Origin: SIG603 sp964370115 | Lineage (GTDB): Bacteria; Bacillota; Clostridia; Oscillospirales; Acutalibacteraceae | Assembly (NCBI GenBank): GCA_964370115.1 | Contig: CAYJIA010000025.1 | Location: 1 to 32,472 of the forward strand | Length of the DNA: 32,472 nucleotides | Reading direction: 5' to 3' | Shown here: one piece after another, positions 1 to 8,110 of the stretch | Position numbering within the stretch: the stretch's first letter is position 1 | How the letters are laid out: each line of letters opens with the position of its first letter | The notes under the pieces: generated by a model | What the model saw: the letters and a program-made list of their open reading frames with translations, nothing else | What the model was told of the DNA's origin: nothing | Databases searched by the model: none | Program-made: the position numbers and the translations under genes

Positions 1-9
1 CCTACATTT

Positions 10-57
10 GTCTGTCAATTTGACGAAAATTATTTTATTACGTCACAGACCCTTTTT
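10..57 (+). terminator. Possible bulged terminator hairpin at window edge
   Basis: GTCTGT (10-15) and GACG (22-25) can pair with CGTC (41-44) and ACAGAC (45-50), leaving a six-base bulge. A CCTTTTTAG tail follows on the plus strand. It would terminate a plus-strand gene lying before the window. It also lies just past the ispF stop, so it could protect the 3' end of the ispDF message. The bulge makes this weak. Confidence 0.35.
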
Positions 58-92
58 AGTTGGAATTTTGATATGTATCATACAGGTTTGTG

Positions 93-569
93 TTATTTAT
101 AAATCAAGCAAACAGCGTGGGCGCTCATGCCTTGTTCAGTGCCTGTAAAGCCGAGCGTTTCTTCTGTTGTCGCTTTTACATTCACGCAGTCTATATCAAT
201 GTCGCATACCTTTGCTATGTTAGTAATCATTTGAGGGATAAAGGGTTTGAGCTTTGGTTTTTGCGCTATAACAGTTGCGTCAATGTTTCCTACTTTACAG
301 CCCTTTTCTTTAAGCAAGCCTACAACTTCTTTTAGTAATAGTAGGCTATCGGCATCCTTAAACCTCATATCGGTATCGGGAAAGATTGTTCCTATGTCAC
401 CCAAGGCACAGGCGCCTAGTAGTGCATCGGTAATAGCATGAAGAAGTACATCGGCATCAGAGTGACCAAGTAAACCTAAATTGTGTGATATCTCGACTCC
501 ACCAAGTATAAGTTTGCGACCCGTGACAAGCTTATGCACGTCGTATCCATGACCTATTCTAAAATTCAT
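93..569 (-). CDS. ispF: 2-C-methyl-D-erythritol 2,4-cyclodiphosphate synthase
   Basis: IspF catalyses the fifth step of the MEP isoprenoid pathway, converting CDP-ME 2-phosphate into MEcPP and CMP in the cytosol. The protein is 158 residues, the usual family length. The metal ligands are visible as D10 and H12 in IGHGYDVHKL and H44 in LLGHSDADVLLHA. The C-terminal TGTEQGMSAHAVCLI segment is also typical of the family. The ATG lies 1 nt after the ispD stop, with a GAGAGGA ribosome binding site inside the end of ispD, so the two genes are translationally linked in the order ispD-ispF. Nothing is truncated. Family assignment is secure. Confidence 0.96.
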   Translation of the reverse strand: MNFRIGHGYDVHKLVTGRKLILGGVEISHNLGLLGHSDADVLLHAITDALLGACALGDIGTIFPDTDMRFKDADSLLLLKEVVGLLKEKGCKVGNIDATVIAQKPKLKPFIPQMITNIAKVCDIDIDCVNVKATTEETLGFTGTEQGMSAHAVCLIYK

Positions 570-570
570 A

Positions 571-1254
571 TCAGTTGTCCTCTCTTAATTTTAAAAAACT
601 TATAGCCACAGCCACATCTTCGGGTGTGGTTATTTTAATATTTGTGTAAAATCCTTCACTTAAAAATACTTCTTGTCCAAAATTTTCCATTAACTGGCAA
701 TCGTCTGTAAAGCTTTTTGACTGTGCAGTTGCAAGTTCTACTGCACCTAGATACAGCTTTTTGTCAAAAACCTGCGGAGTTTGCACGGCATATAAAAAAT
801 CTCTGTTAGGTGTTTCGGTCACAAAACCGCTGTCGTTTGCTTTTTTTATTGTGTCCTTAACTTTTACGGCAAGTGTGGAGGATTTGTAAAGCTTGGCATC
901 TTTACAAACTTTTTCGATTTCATATTCGCTTACGAGCGGTCTTGCACCGTCATGTATTGCGATAAAATCGCAATCGGAACAGGCGTTAACACCGTTTATT
1001 ACAGAATCTTGTCTGTCCTTACCGCCTATTATGATTTCTTTAAGTTTATTAATTTTTTCGCCTTCTTTTTTCATGCGGGATATGTCACAGTCCCTACAAA
1101 CCAAAATAATTTCATCGATAAAATCACAGCGGTCAAAAACCTCTAAACTGCGCCTTATTACGGTTTTTCCGTCCAGCTCAATAAAGAGCTTAGAGTCGTT
1201 TTGGCCCATGCGCGAGGAGTTGCCTGCTGCAACGATTACGGCACTAATTTTCAT
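571..1254 (-). CDS. ispD: 2-C-methyl-D-erythritol 4-phosphate cytidylyltransferase
   Basis: IspD transfers CMP from CTP to MEP, the third MEP-pathway step, giving CDP-ME. It is a cytosolic nucleotidyltransferase of about 227 residues, the normal size. The N-terminal nucleotide-binding signature AVIVAAGNSSRMG is followed by a lysine (SKLF). Further conserved segments are HDGARPL and the late DDCQLME. I place the start at the ATG at 1254 because GGGTGA sits 5 nt upstream. A TTG four codons further upstream is in frame but would overlap that site. The gene is first in a two-gene operon with ispF and has its own promoter facing away from the rubredoxin gene. Confidence 0.95.
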   Translation of the reverse strand: MKISAVIVAAGNSSRMGQNDSKLFIELDGKTVIRRSLEVFDRCDFIDEIILVCRDCDISRMKKEGEKINKLKEIIIGGKDRQDSVINGVNACSDCDFIAIHDGARPLVSEYEIEKVCKDAKLYKSSTLAVKVKDTIKKANDSGFVTETPNRDFLYAVQTPQVFDKKLYLGAVELATAQSKSFTDDCQLMENFGQEVFLSEGFYTNIKITTPEDVAVAISFLKLREDN

Positions 1255-1292
1255 AAATTCACCCAATTTCTAAGCATTTGTTATTTTTAATA

Positions 1293-1322
1293 ATTATATA
1301 ACCAAAACTATGATATAGTCAA
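1293..1322 (-). promoter_or_regulatory. ispDF promoter
   Basis: Read on the minus strand, TTGACT (1322-1317) and TATAAT (1298-1293) are separated by 18 bp. This is a near-consensus sigma-A promoter about 40 bp before the ispD start. It is divergent from, and back to back with, the promoter of the rubredoxin gene. Confidence 0.65.
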
Positions 1323-1324
1323 TA

Positions 1325-1353
1325 TTGCAATATATTTTCTTTTGTGATATTCT
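1325..1353 (+). promoter_or_regulatory. Promoter of the flavin reductase/rubredoxin gene
   Basis: TTGCAA (1325-1330), a 17 bp spacer and TATTCT (1348-1353) lie about 38 bp before the ATG at 1391. The ribosome binding site GGAGG is at 1378-1382. Confidence 0.5.
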
Positions 1354-1390
1354 ATATATAAACATTAATTACAATTTGGAGGGTTGAGTT

Positions 1391-2185
1391 ATGAATATTA
1401 ATATGAAAGCTTATATGAATTTAAGTTATGGTGTATATGCACTTACTACTTTAAATGGAGACAAGCCTACTGGCTGTATTGCAAACAGCGCAATGCAGGT
1501 TACAGTTGAGCCTGGAAGTATAGCAGTGAGTGTAAATCACGACAACTTTACACATTCATGTATAGAGAAAAACGGTATGTTTGCACTTTCGATTTTACCT
1601 GAAGACATAGACCCAAAAGCAATAGGTACTTTGGGTTTTACCTGTGGAAAAGATTTAGATAAATTTGCAAATATAGAGTACGAAATAGTAGATGGTATGC
1701 CCGTTATTAAGCAGTCTACAGGTTATTTTATCTGTAAAGTTATTAACAAATGCGAAACTGTAACACACACTGTTTTTCTAGGCGAAGTTTTAAGTTGTGA
1801 TGTATTATACGACGGAGTTCCAATGACCTATAAATATTATCATGAGGTAGTAAAGGGCAAGGCACCTAAAAATGCACCGACCTATATACCTGATAAATAT
1901 TTAGAAGATGTGGATATGACAAAAGTTAAGCATATTTGTTCTGTATGTTCATATGTATATGACGGGGAAACTCCGTATGATGAACTACCGGATGACTATG
2001 TATGTCCAATATGTGGAATGGGCAAAGAGGTGTTTGAAGAAGTTTTGCCTAAAAAACCAGCAGATAAGCATATTTGCTCGGTATGTTCATATGTATATGA
2101 CGGAGAAATTCCGTTTGATGAACTACCTGAGGACTATGTATGTCCGATATGTGGCATGGGCAAGGAAGTATTTGAATTTAAGTAA
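1391..2185 (+). CDS. Flavin reductase-like protein with two short rubredoxin domains
   Basis: Residues 1 to about 160 match the FMN-binding flavin reductase fold (TLNGDKPTGCIANSAMQVT near the N-terminus). Two rubredoxin modules follow at about residues 181-216 and 227-264. Each has CSVC and CPICG as the iron ligands. The family resembles high-molecular-weight rubredoxin (Hrb), which in acetogens passes electrons from NAD(P)H to flavodiiron proteins for oxygen or NO detoxification. That role here is inferred. The rubredoxin modules are shorter than usual, with 18 residues between the two Cys pairs instead of about 29, and they carry Ser where Gly normally follows the first CxxC. The two copies differ at only three of 36 residues, so the duplication is recent or maintained. 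No flavodiiron partner lies nearby. The next gene starts 12 bp downstream. Confidence 0.85.
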   Translation: MNINMKAYMNLSYGVYALTTLNGDKPTGCIANSAMQVTVEPGSIAVSVNHDNFTHSCIEKNGMFALSILPEDIDPKAIGTLGFTCGKDLDKFANIEYEIVDGMPVIKQSTGYFICKVINKCETVTHTVFLGEVLSCDVLYDGVPMTYKYYHEVVKGKAPKNAPTYIPDKYLEDVDMTKVKHICSVCSYVYDGETPYDELPDDYVCPICGMGKEVFEEVLPKKPADKHICSVCSYVYDGEIPFDELPEDYVCPICGMGKEVFEFK

Positions 2186-2197
2186 GGGGAGAATGAA

Positions 2198-3931
2198 GTG
2201 GAAGAAAATAAAAAGACAGAAAAGGCACAGAATGTTATAATTTTAGACAAAGAAAAGAAAAAGGTAGGGAAAAAGAAAGGCAAGGTAAAGGGACATTTAA
2301 TTGCCGCTTTAGTCACTTTGGTTATTTTTTTTGTAGCCGACTATGTTATGCTGTTTCCGTATAATATTCAGTCGACAACCACATGGACAGTAGCTGTTGT
2401 GTTTATAGCGATATTCATAGTGATAGACCTAATGCTTACCAGCGACTTGAAACTAGAAGCGGGCGAAGGACAATCAATAAACGGAAATATATCAATAAAA
2501 AAGAGTGGAGACTCGCCAAAATTTATTAAATATCTAATATATGCGGCTGTGGGAATTACGGTTGTGGGTATAGTGATTTATCTTTACTCATCGACAATTT
2601 TTCATGCAAAAACCTATGCAGCTCTTGCTGGGGACACGATAGAAGAAAGAGACTTTACAGAAGATTTTGCACCTAGTGAAAGCATAGAGAACATTGCGCT
2701 TATGGACACCGAAAGCGCACAAATCATAGGTTCAAGGGCGCTGGGTTCCTTAAGTGACCTTGTAAGCCAGTTTGAAATTAACAACTACTATACACAAATT
2801 AATCTAAACGGAGTGCCAAAGAAAGTTACGCCTTTAGAGTATGATGGACTTTTTAAATGGTTTGCAAACAAAGACAGTGGAATACCTGGTTATATCTCGG
2901 TAGATCCAGTAGAAAACACAGGCGACTTTGTTGAACTTGAAAATCCAATTTATTATACTGAGTCAGCGTATTTTAGCAACGACCTTATGAGGAAGCTTAG
3001 ATTTGATTATAGATGGGCGATGTTTGACAATATTTCCTTTGAAATAGGCGAGGACGGTAAAGCTTATTACGTTGCCACCGTCATAGAGAATACGATTGGT
3101 TTGTTTGGCGGTAAAGATGTAAAAGGCGCAGTAATTTTAGATGCATCGACAGGCGAGACTCAGTATTATGAGCGAGAAGACATACCCGAGTGGGTCGATA
3201 TAGTGTTTGACGGTGCACTACTTACCGAGCGCTATGACTGGTACGGACTTTTAAGCGGTGGATTCTTTAACAGTATATTTGCAAATGTTGATTGTAAAAA
3301 GGTGAGTGCCGACTTTGGTTATAAAATGTTTGATGATGACGTATGGGTGTTTACGGGTGTTACTTCGCTTGTAAGCGACCAGTCAAATATTGGATTTGTA
3401 CTGATGAACTCACGCACAGGCGAGATAAGATACTATGCAATCCCAGGTGCGGAAGAGTACTCTGTAATGAGCTCTGCCGAGGGTGAAGTGCAAAACTTGG
3501 GATATACAGCGTCATTCCCGTCGGTAATAAACATAGACAATCAACCAACATATATCATGGTTTTAAAAGATAAAGGCGGTCTTGTAAAGCAATATGCCTT
3601 TATACATGTTGAGCGATATAACATAGTTGTTACGGCTACAACACAAAGAGAAGCGATTACAAAATATCGTTCGGCGCTTGCCGAGGCAGGACTTGGCGAT
3701 CCAAGCATGGTGATCGAAGATGAGAACGCTGTTGAAGTCTTAGTTAAAGACGTAAAATATTTAAGTATTGACGGTAACTCATGGGTATATCTAATCGATG
3801 ATAAAGATGTTATATATAAAATGCTGGTATCTCAAGACGAGACTATAGTAAAAATAGGCGTCGGCGACAAGGTAGAGATATCATTTGTCGAAGAAGAAAA
3901 TGCAGTGAGGACTATTTTATCGTTTAAATAA
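2198..3931 (+). CDS. Three-helix membrane protein with large external domain, function unknown
   Basis: I do not recognise this 577-residue protein as a named family. A lysine-rich cytosolic N-terminus of about 30 residues precedes three hydrophobic segments at about residues 31-53, 61-81 and 109-130. About 440 residues follow with no further membrane helix. This segment is rich in acidic and aromatic residues and has beta-strand-like stretches. It contains two similar phrases about 86 residues apart, GAVILDASTGETQYYERED and VLMNSRTGEIRYYAIPG, suggesting a duplicated beta domain. The start is a GTG at 2198 with AAGGGGA just upstream. It lies 12 bp after the rubredoxin gene with no terminator between, so the two are probably co-transcribed, and a terminator follows. 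A link to redox metabolism rests only on that adjacency. Confidence 0.75.
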   Translation: MEENKKTEKAQNVIILDKEKKKVGKKKGKVKGHLIAALVTLVIFFVADYVMLFPYNIQSTTTWTVAVVFIAIFIVIDLMLTSDLKLEAGEGQSINGNISIKKSGDSPKFIKYLIYAAVGITVVGIVIYLYSSTIFHAKTYAALAGDTIEERDFTEDFAPSESIENIALMDTESAQIIGSRALGSLSDLVSQFEINNYYTQINLNGVPKKVTPLEYDGLFKWFANKDSGIPGYISVDPVENTGDFVELENPIYYTESAYFSNDLMRKLRFDYRWAMFDNISFEIGEDGKAYYVATVIENTIGLFGGKDVKGAVILDASTGETQYYEREDIPEWVDIVFDGALLTERYDWYGLLSGGFFNSIFANVDCKKVSADFGYKMFDDDVWVFTGVTSLVSDQSNIGFVLMNSRTGEIRYYAIPGAEEYSVMSSAEGEVQNLGYTASFPSVINIDNQPTYIMVLKDKGGLVKQYAFIHVERYNIVVTATTQREAITKYRSALAEAGLGDPSMVIEDENAVEVLVKDVKYLSIDGNSWVYLIDDKDVIYKMLVSQDETIVKIGVGDKVEISFVEEENAVRTILSFK

Positions 3932-3937
3932 GAATAA

Positions 3938-3977
3938 AATGTGGTTGTCGATATAGTTTGACAGCCACATTTTTTTG
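3938..3977 (+). terminator. Rho-independent terminator
   Basis: AATGTGGTTGTC (3938-3949) pairs with GACAGCCACATT (3960-3971) with one G-T wobble, followed by a run of T. It ends the rubredoxin/membrane protein operon. Confidence 0.9.
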
Positions 3978-4111
3978 TCAAAATTTAGGTATAATAAATG
4001 TATGTACTTTTCGTTTAAATATATTTTAAAATAAATAAAATAGGAATAATTAGCGTGGAATTGTTTGAAAAGTAGAAAATACTTCTCGTTTCTTTAAAAG
4101 AATTGAAAAAA

Positions 4112-4140
4112 TTGACAAAATAATAACGAAATGATAGAAT
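4112..4140 (+). promoter_or_regulatory. Promoter of the surface repeat protein
   Basis: A perfect TTGACA (4112-4117), a 17 bp spacer and TAGAAT (4135-4140). This is among the strongest promoter matches in the window, about 56 bp before the ATG. Confidence 0.75.
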
Positions 4141-4145
4141 TTATG

Positions 4146-4170
4146 TATAAAGCGAGGCGGTAGCTTTATA
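4146..4170 (+). promoter_or_regulatory. 5' UTR hairpin of the surface protein mRNA
   Basis: TATAAAGC (4146-4153) pairs with GCTTTATA (4163-4170) around the nine-base loop GAGGCGGTA. It falls at the very 5' end of the predicted transcript. The loop looks like a ribosome binding site, but the true site (GGAAGTGAG) lies downstream. It may stabilise the mRNA, and no known riboswitch is recognised. Confidence 0.45.
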
Positions 4171-4195
4171 CTAAATATTATTGGAAGTGAGAAAT

Positions 4196-7100
4196 ATGTT
4201 AAGTAAGAGAAAGAATATAGCGAAAAAATTTGGCGCTATCATGTTAGTTTTGTTGCTAGCTGTAAGTTTTGCGATGCAACCTGTGTTTGCAACAACACAA
4301 AACACTACAGAAGACATTATTATTTTAAGTGAAGAAACTCCGCCGAGCGAGGAAACTCCACCGAGTGAAGAAACTCCGCCGAGCGAGGAAACTCCACCAA
4401 GCGAGGAAACTCCACCAAGCGAGGAAACTCCGCCAAGTGAAGAAACTCCGCCGAGCGAGGAAACTCCGCCGAGTGAGGAAACTCCACCGAGTGAAGAAAC
4501 TCCACCGAGTGAAGAAACTCCGCCAAGCGAGGAAACTCCGCCAAGCGAGGAAACTCCACCAAGTGAGGAAACTCCACCAAGCGAGGAAACTCCACCAAGT
4601 GAGGAAACTCCACCGAGTGAAGAAACTCCACCGAGCGAGGAAACTTTACCTAATATAGGAGAAGCAGAAGGTAAAGCAGTTGAACTTCCTGTGATGACTT
4701 TTGCTATGGCACCACCAATGCCAGCGTCGGACCCACCGGCACCAGTAAACTATCCATTTAAAATTGGTGGCGTGCAAGTGACAGATGTTAATGCAAATGG
4801 TTATGGTATTACTAAAACTAGCGATACACAGTACAGCTTTACTGGGTATTCTGGTGGTGGTCTTCAAATTACCGAAAGTGGATTGACGATTACGATTAGT
4901 GGAACAAATAGTTTTACTAATGGTAGTGGAAATGGTATTGACTTGACAGGTATGACTGTTACGTTCAATGGCAGTGGTACAGTGGTAGCGACTGGTTCGA
5001 CAAATGGATTTCATGGAACTATAAGTGGAATATCGGGTATTACTTTGAATGCAACTGGCCAAGGCGGTCACGGCGTTTCAGGTTCCATTGGAACTATATC
5101 AAATAATGCAAAAATCATTGGCAAGTCGACTTCGGCTAATTCAAATCATCACGGAATTTCCGCTGCAATTGCTCATATGGAGTGTGGAACAATAACGGCA
5201 ACCGCGAGTGGTGGAAGTGGAATTAATGGCAGTATTGATCAAATGACAGGCGGTACTGTAACGGCAACTGGTGCCACCAATGGTATTTTTGGTTCAGTAA
5301 CATCAGTGTCAAACGGAACGATAATTGCAGAAGGTGTCACGACAGCGATTACAGGTTCTGTAAATGCAACTGCAACTGGTGCGAAAATTGAAAAAGAAAA
5401 TGGAACTGATATCACTTCAACAGGAGTAAGCGGTCAAGCTTATGTGAAAATTTACTATCCTGATGCAACCGATACTTGTAGTGCTGGTACTACACCTCCA
5501 ACAAAACCGACAATACCACAGGAAAATGTCATTGCAAATGATATTACAGTGCCTTATGATGGGGCTTTAGTAGACGACCGTTACGTTACCGGTACTGTTA
5601 CCGACAGTAATGGAGATACAGTTGAAGGTACATGGAAATTTGATAGAACAGGCACAGTGTATAGCAACCTGATAAATGTTAATAGAGGTTCTGATGAAGG
5701 AGTTATAGCCTACCAATTTGTAAGCGTTAGCTTTACTCCTACTTACCCTGATAAATATCAAGGCATAGGAGTGAGTGGAGTGCTGAACGTATTTATTAAT
5801 GTCACAATAACCCCAATCGAAATAACAGTGACTGCCGACAGCAAGGATATAAATGTTGGTGACAGCATACCTAGCTTTGGAGTTAGCTATTCAGACGATT
5901 GGAAGGGAAGCGACACAAAAGAAAGTGTTGTAAAAACCGATGCCACGGCGGGTCTTGAAAATTCAAGTCTTAGCACGGCTGTTGCTTCCACAGGAAATGT
6001 GGTAGAGTTTAAATCAAATGTTATTACCGATAGTACTAATTACAATTTTAAATATGTAAATGGCACTTTGGATATAAATCCGCTGCCTGCGCCTCCAAAG
6101 CCTATGATTACTTCTGCAAATATCTCTGCACAGGACTTGATTATCCCTTATGACGGTGCAGATATTGAAGACGGAACTATTGTGGGAACGGTAAAAGACA
6201 GCACAGGCAATACGGTCGTAGGCGTGTTTAGCTACGAAACCAATCCGAGGGACACTATAAGAGATGCAAGTGGCAATGTAATAAGCAAGGTTCACACGGT
6301 AATCTTTACACCACAAAAAACCGAAGATTATTTAATAGTAGGTGAGCTTAAAACTGATATTAATGTGACGGTAACACCTCTTAAATTTGAGGTCACACCA
6401 AGTCCATCAAATGCAGTAATAGATGCAGGCGACGCGTTCCCGACTTATTCGGTAACATATAAGCGAGTAGCTTATGCAGGCGAGCCCGTATGGCCCACTG
6501 ATCCAACTTGGTTAATGACCGAGCCTAAGGCGACAGTTGTTGCAAACGACCCTAACTATTCGCCACAAAACGCCGACGGAACAAGGCTTCCAAACAGCAA
6601 TAGTGTAGGAATTTACAGCGTTACAAATAGTACAGAGGTAGTTTTTGGAACAGGAAATAGTACTTTGGGTGTGAAAATTAATCCAGATAACTATGAGTTT
6701 GTCTATTTGATTACAAACATTACAATAAATTCAGTACCGACTCCGCCGACGCCGACACCGACACCAATACCCGACCCAACTATAGAAGATTTTACGGTTG
6801 AGGATATAGTAACAGAGTATGACAGTGAAGATTTAGAAGATGGCCAAATTACAGGTACAGTTACCGACAGTGATGGAAACACAGTGCCTGGCACGTGGGA
6901 GTTTGTAGATCCTCCAAGGGACGTTGACGATTCGGGCGAGAGGGAAGTTATTTTCACACCAGATGACGATACCTTAGACAGCTTTACAACCACTGTTACA
7001 GTAACAATAACTCCTGTAACTATTATAGTAAGTACAGAAAATAAACAAATGAACGTAGGGGACGAGGTTCCAAGTTTTGAGGTTTTCTATTCGGATAACT

Positions 7101-7963
7101 GGAAAGGCAGTGACACAAAAGAAAGTATAGTCACGAGTGATGCGACAGCGAGTGCGAAAGTTGACGGTACAGAAGTAGGAGACGACAATCCTGTAACTTT
7201 CGATAGCGAAGCAGTAGCAAACACGACAAACTATGTATTTGAATATGTCGACGGAACGCTTGACGTTTTGCAAACAGAGGAAGTAGTACCTGAAGAAGAG
7301 GAAGAAGACGAAGAAGGTGGAACAGGCGGTGACCCAACAGATACACTGCCACCTATTACAGATGCAGATATTGAAATCACACCTGATGGAGACATAAGCA
7401 TAGACACCAATAGACCAGACGAAGTACCAAATGAAGTTATAGTCAATGACGAAACTTTAGATGATACACAGTTTGAACTAGACGAAGGTGTTGTCACAAT
7501 TTCACCCGAAACTGTGCCTCTTGATGACGGCGAGAACAAAATAGAAGTAGTTTATGACGACGGCGTTATAGAAAGTGTTGTCATAGCAGATGACGGAGTA
7601 CCGCTAAGTGCCAAAATAGTAGGCGGTTCATGGAGCTTGTTTGACCTTATAATGACAGTTGTAGCAGTCCTATTGGCCCTTGTCTACCTAATAGCAAGAC
7701 CAAGAAAGAACGATAATGACAGTTATAGTGAAAGAGAAAACGAGCAAAAGAACAAGAAACGAATAATGACAAGCATAGTGCTATTTGTGCTTGCTCTATT
7801 TAGCATAATACTATTACTAGTAACTCAAGATTTTACACAGCCTATGATAGTATTTGATATTTGGAGCGTTGTATTTGCAGTTGTAGCCTTGCTACAAGTA
7901 GGAATAATGTTCTTTGTCAGAAAGAAAAGCGAAGAAGATGAAGAAATAAGTGCGAGAAGCTAA
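4196..7963 (+). CDS. Large cell-surface protein: SEETPP repeats, Ig-like modules, membrane anchor
   Basis: This is a 1255-residue exported protein. I start it at the ATG at 4196, with GGAAGTGAG upstream. The in-frame TTG at 4181 lies within that site region. A signal peptide spans residues 1 to about 31, ending VFA. Residues 45-152 are 18 SEETPP hexapeptides. About 184-420 is a Gly/Thr/Ser-rich repeat region resembling a beta-helix. Three related modules follow at about 442-632, 638-850 and 860-1027, each with a GTVTDSNGDTV-like strand. Modules 1 and 3 share DDWKGSDTKES or DNWKGSDTKES, like bacterial MBG/Ig-like domains. An acidic linker and another small domain follow. The C-terminus has three helices (about 1147-1167, 1189-1210, 1220-1241) and a charged tail. 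No LPXTG motif is present, so anchoring is probably by the membrane helices. Adhesin or stalk function is inferred. The gene is monocistronic. Confidence 0.85.
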   Translation: MLSKRKNIAKKFGAIMLVLLLAVSFAMQPVFATTQNTTEDIIILSEETPPSEETPPSEETPPSEETPPSEETPPSEETPPSEETPPSEETPPSEETPPSEETPPSEETPPSEETPPSEETPPSEETPPSEETPPSEETPPSEETPPSEETLPNIGEAEGKAVELPVMTFAMAPPMPASDPPAPVNYPFKIGGVQVTDVNANGYGITKTSDTQYSFTGYSGGGLQITESGLTITISGTNSFTNGSGNGIDLTGMTVTFNGSGTVVATGSTNGFHGTISGISGITLNATGQGGHGVSGSIGTISNNAKIIGKSTSANSNHHGISAAIAHMECGTITATASGGSGINGSIDQMTGGTVTATGATNGIFGSVTSVSNGTIIAEGVTTAITGSVNATATGAKIEKENGTDITSTGVSGQAYVKIYYPDATDTCSAGTTPPTKPTIPQENVIANDITVPYDGALVDDRYVTGTVTDSNGDTVEGTWKFDRTGTVYSNLINVNRGSDEGVIAYQFVSVSFTPTYPDKYQGIGVSGVLNVFINVTITPIEITVTADSKDINVGDSIPSFGVSYSDDWKGSDTKESVVKTDATAGLENSSLSTAVASTGNVVEFKSNVITDSTNYNFKYVNGTLDINPLPAPPKPMITSANISAQDLIIPYDGADIEDGTIVGTVKDSTGNTVVGVFSYETNPRDTIRDASGNVISKVHTVIFTPQKTEDYLIVGELKTDINVTVTPLKFEVTPSPSNAVIDAGDAFPTYSVTYKRVAYAGEPVWPTDPTWLMTEPKATVVANDPNYSPQNADGTRLPNSNSVGIYSVTNSTEVVFGTGNSTLGVKINPDNYEFVYLITNITINSVPTPPTPTPTPIPDPTIEDFTVEDIVTEYDSEDLEDGQITGTVTDSDGNTVPGTWEFVDPPRDVDDSGEREVIFTPDDDTLDSFTTTVTVTITPVTIIVSTENKQMNVGDEVPSFEVFYSDNWKGSDTKESIVTSDATASAKVDGTEVGDDNPVTFDSEAVANTTNYVFEYVDGTLDVLQTEEVVPEEEEEDEEGGTGGDPTDTLPPITDADIEITPDGDISIDTNRPDEVPNEVIVNDETLDDTQFELDEGVVTISPETVPLDDGENKIEVVYDDGVIESVVIADDGVPLSAKIVGGSWSLFDLIMTVVAVLLALVYLIARPRKNDNDSYSERENEQKNKKRIMTSIVLFVLALFSIILLLVTQDFTQPMIVFDIWSVVFAVVALLQVGIMFFVRKKSEEDEEISARS
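4328..4651 (+). repeat. 18-bp tandem repeat array, 18 units
   Basis: Eighteen consecutive 18-bp units encode SEETPP (the last is SEETLP). Units vary only among AGT/AGC, GAA/GAG and CCA/CCG at third codon positions, so the first 17 are identical at protein level. The array is an in-frame Pro/Glu-rich spacer just after the signal peptide. Slippage or recombination could change its length without shifting frame. Confidence 0.97.
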
Positions 7964-7975
7964 ATATATCAATAA

Positions 7976-8007
7976 AAAGTCCTCCGTTTTTGCGGAGGAT
8001 TTTTTTG
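7976..8007 (+). terminator. Rho-independent terminator of the surface protein gene
   Basis: TCCTCCG (7980-7986) pairs with CGGAGGA (7993-7999), followed by eight T residues. The flanking A run (7974-7978) allows weaker function on the opposite strand. Confidence 0.92.
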
Positions 8008-8040
8008 CAAATTAAAAGGTTTTTAACTTAAAATAAATTC

Positions 8041-8069
8041 TTGCAAAATATGGGGAAATATAGTATTAT
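8041..8069 (+). promoter_or_regulatory. asnS promoter
   Basis: TTGCAA (8041-8046), 17 bp and TATTAT (8064-8069). Only about 35 bp of leader precedes the ATG, too short for a T-box, so tRNA-dependent control is not apparent. AGGAG at 8097-8101 is the ribosome binding site. Confidence 0.7.
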
Positions 8070-8110
8070 AAACTATAATATACTTAATTAAAGAATAGGA
8101 GAATTATTCC

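Noticed and set aside
1953..2240. 95-codon ORF in another frame over the rubredoxin domains
   Set aside because: It is a shadow produced by the duplicated rubredoxin DNA, and the rubredoxin frame has all iron ligands.
4328..4651. Tandem array as a CRISPR or regulatory iteron array
   Set aside because: Units are 18 bp, directly abutting without spacers, in frame, and vary only synonymously, so it is a coding repeat.
4320..4658. Long alternative-frame and antisense ORFs (103 and 109 codons) over the SEETPP array
   Set aside because: An 18-bp unit without stops is open in several frames at once. These products are low-complexity, have no start signals and are shadows of the surface protein gene.
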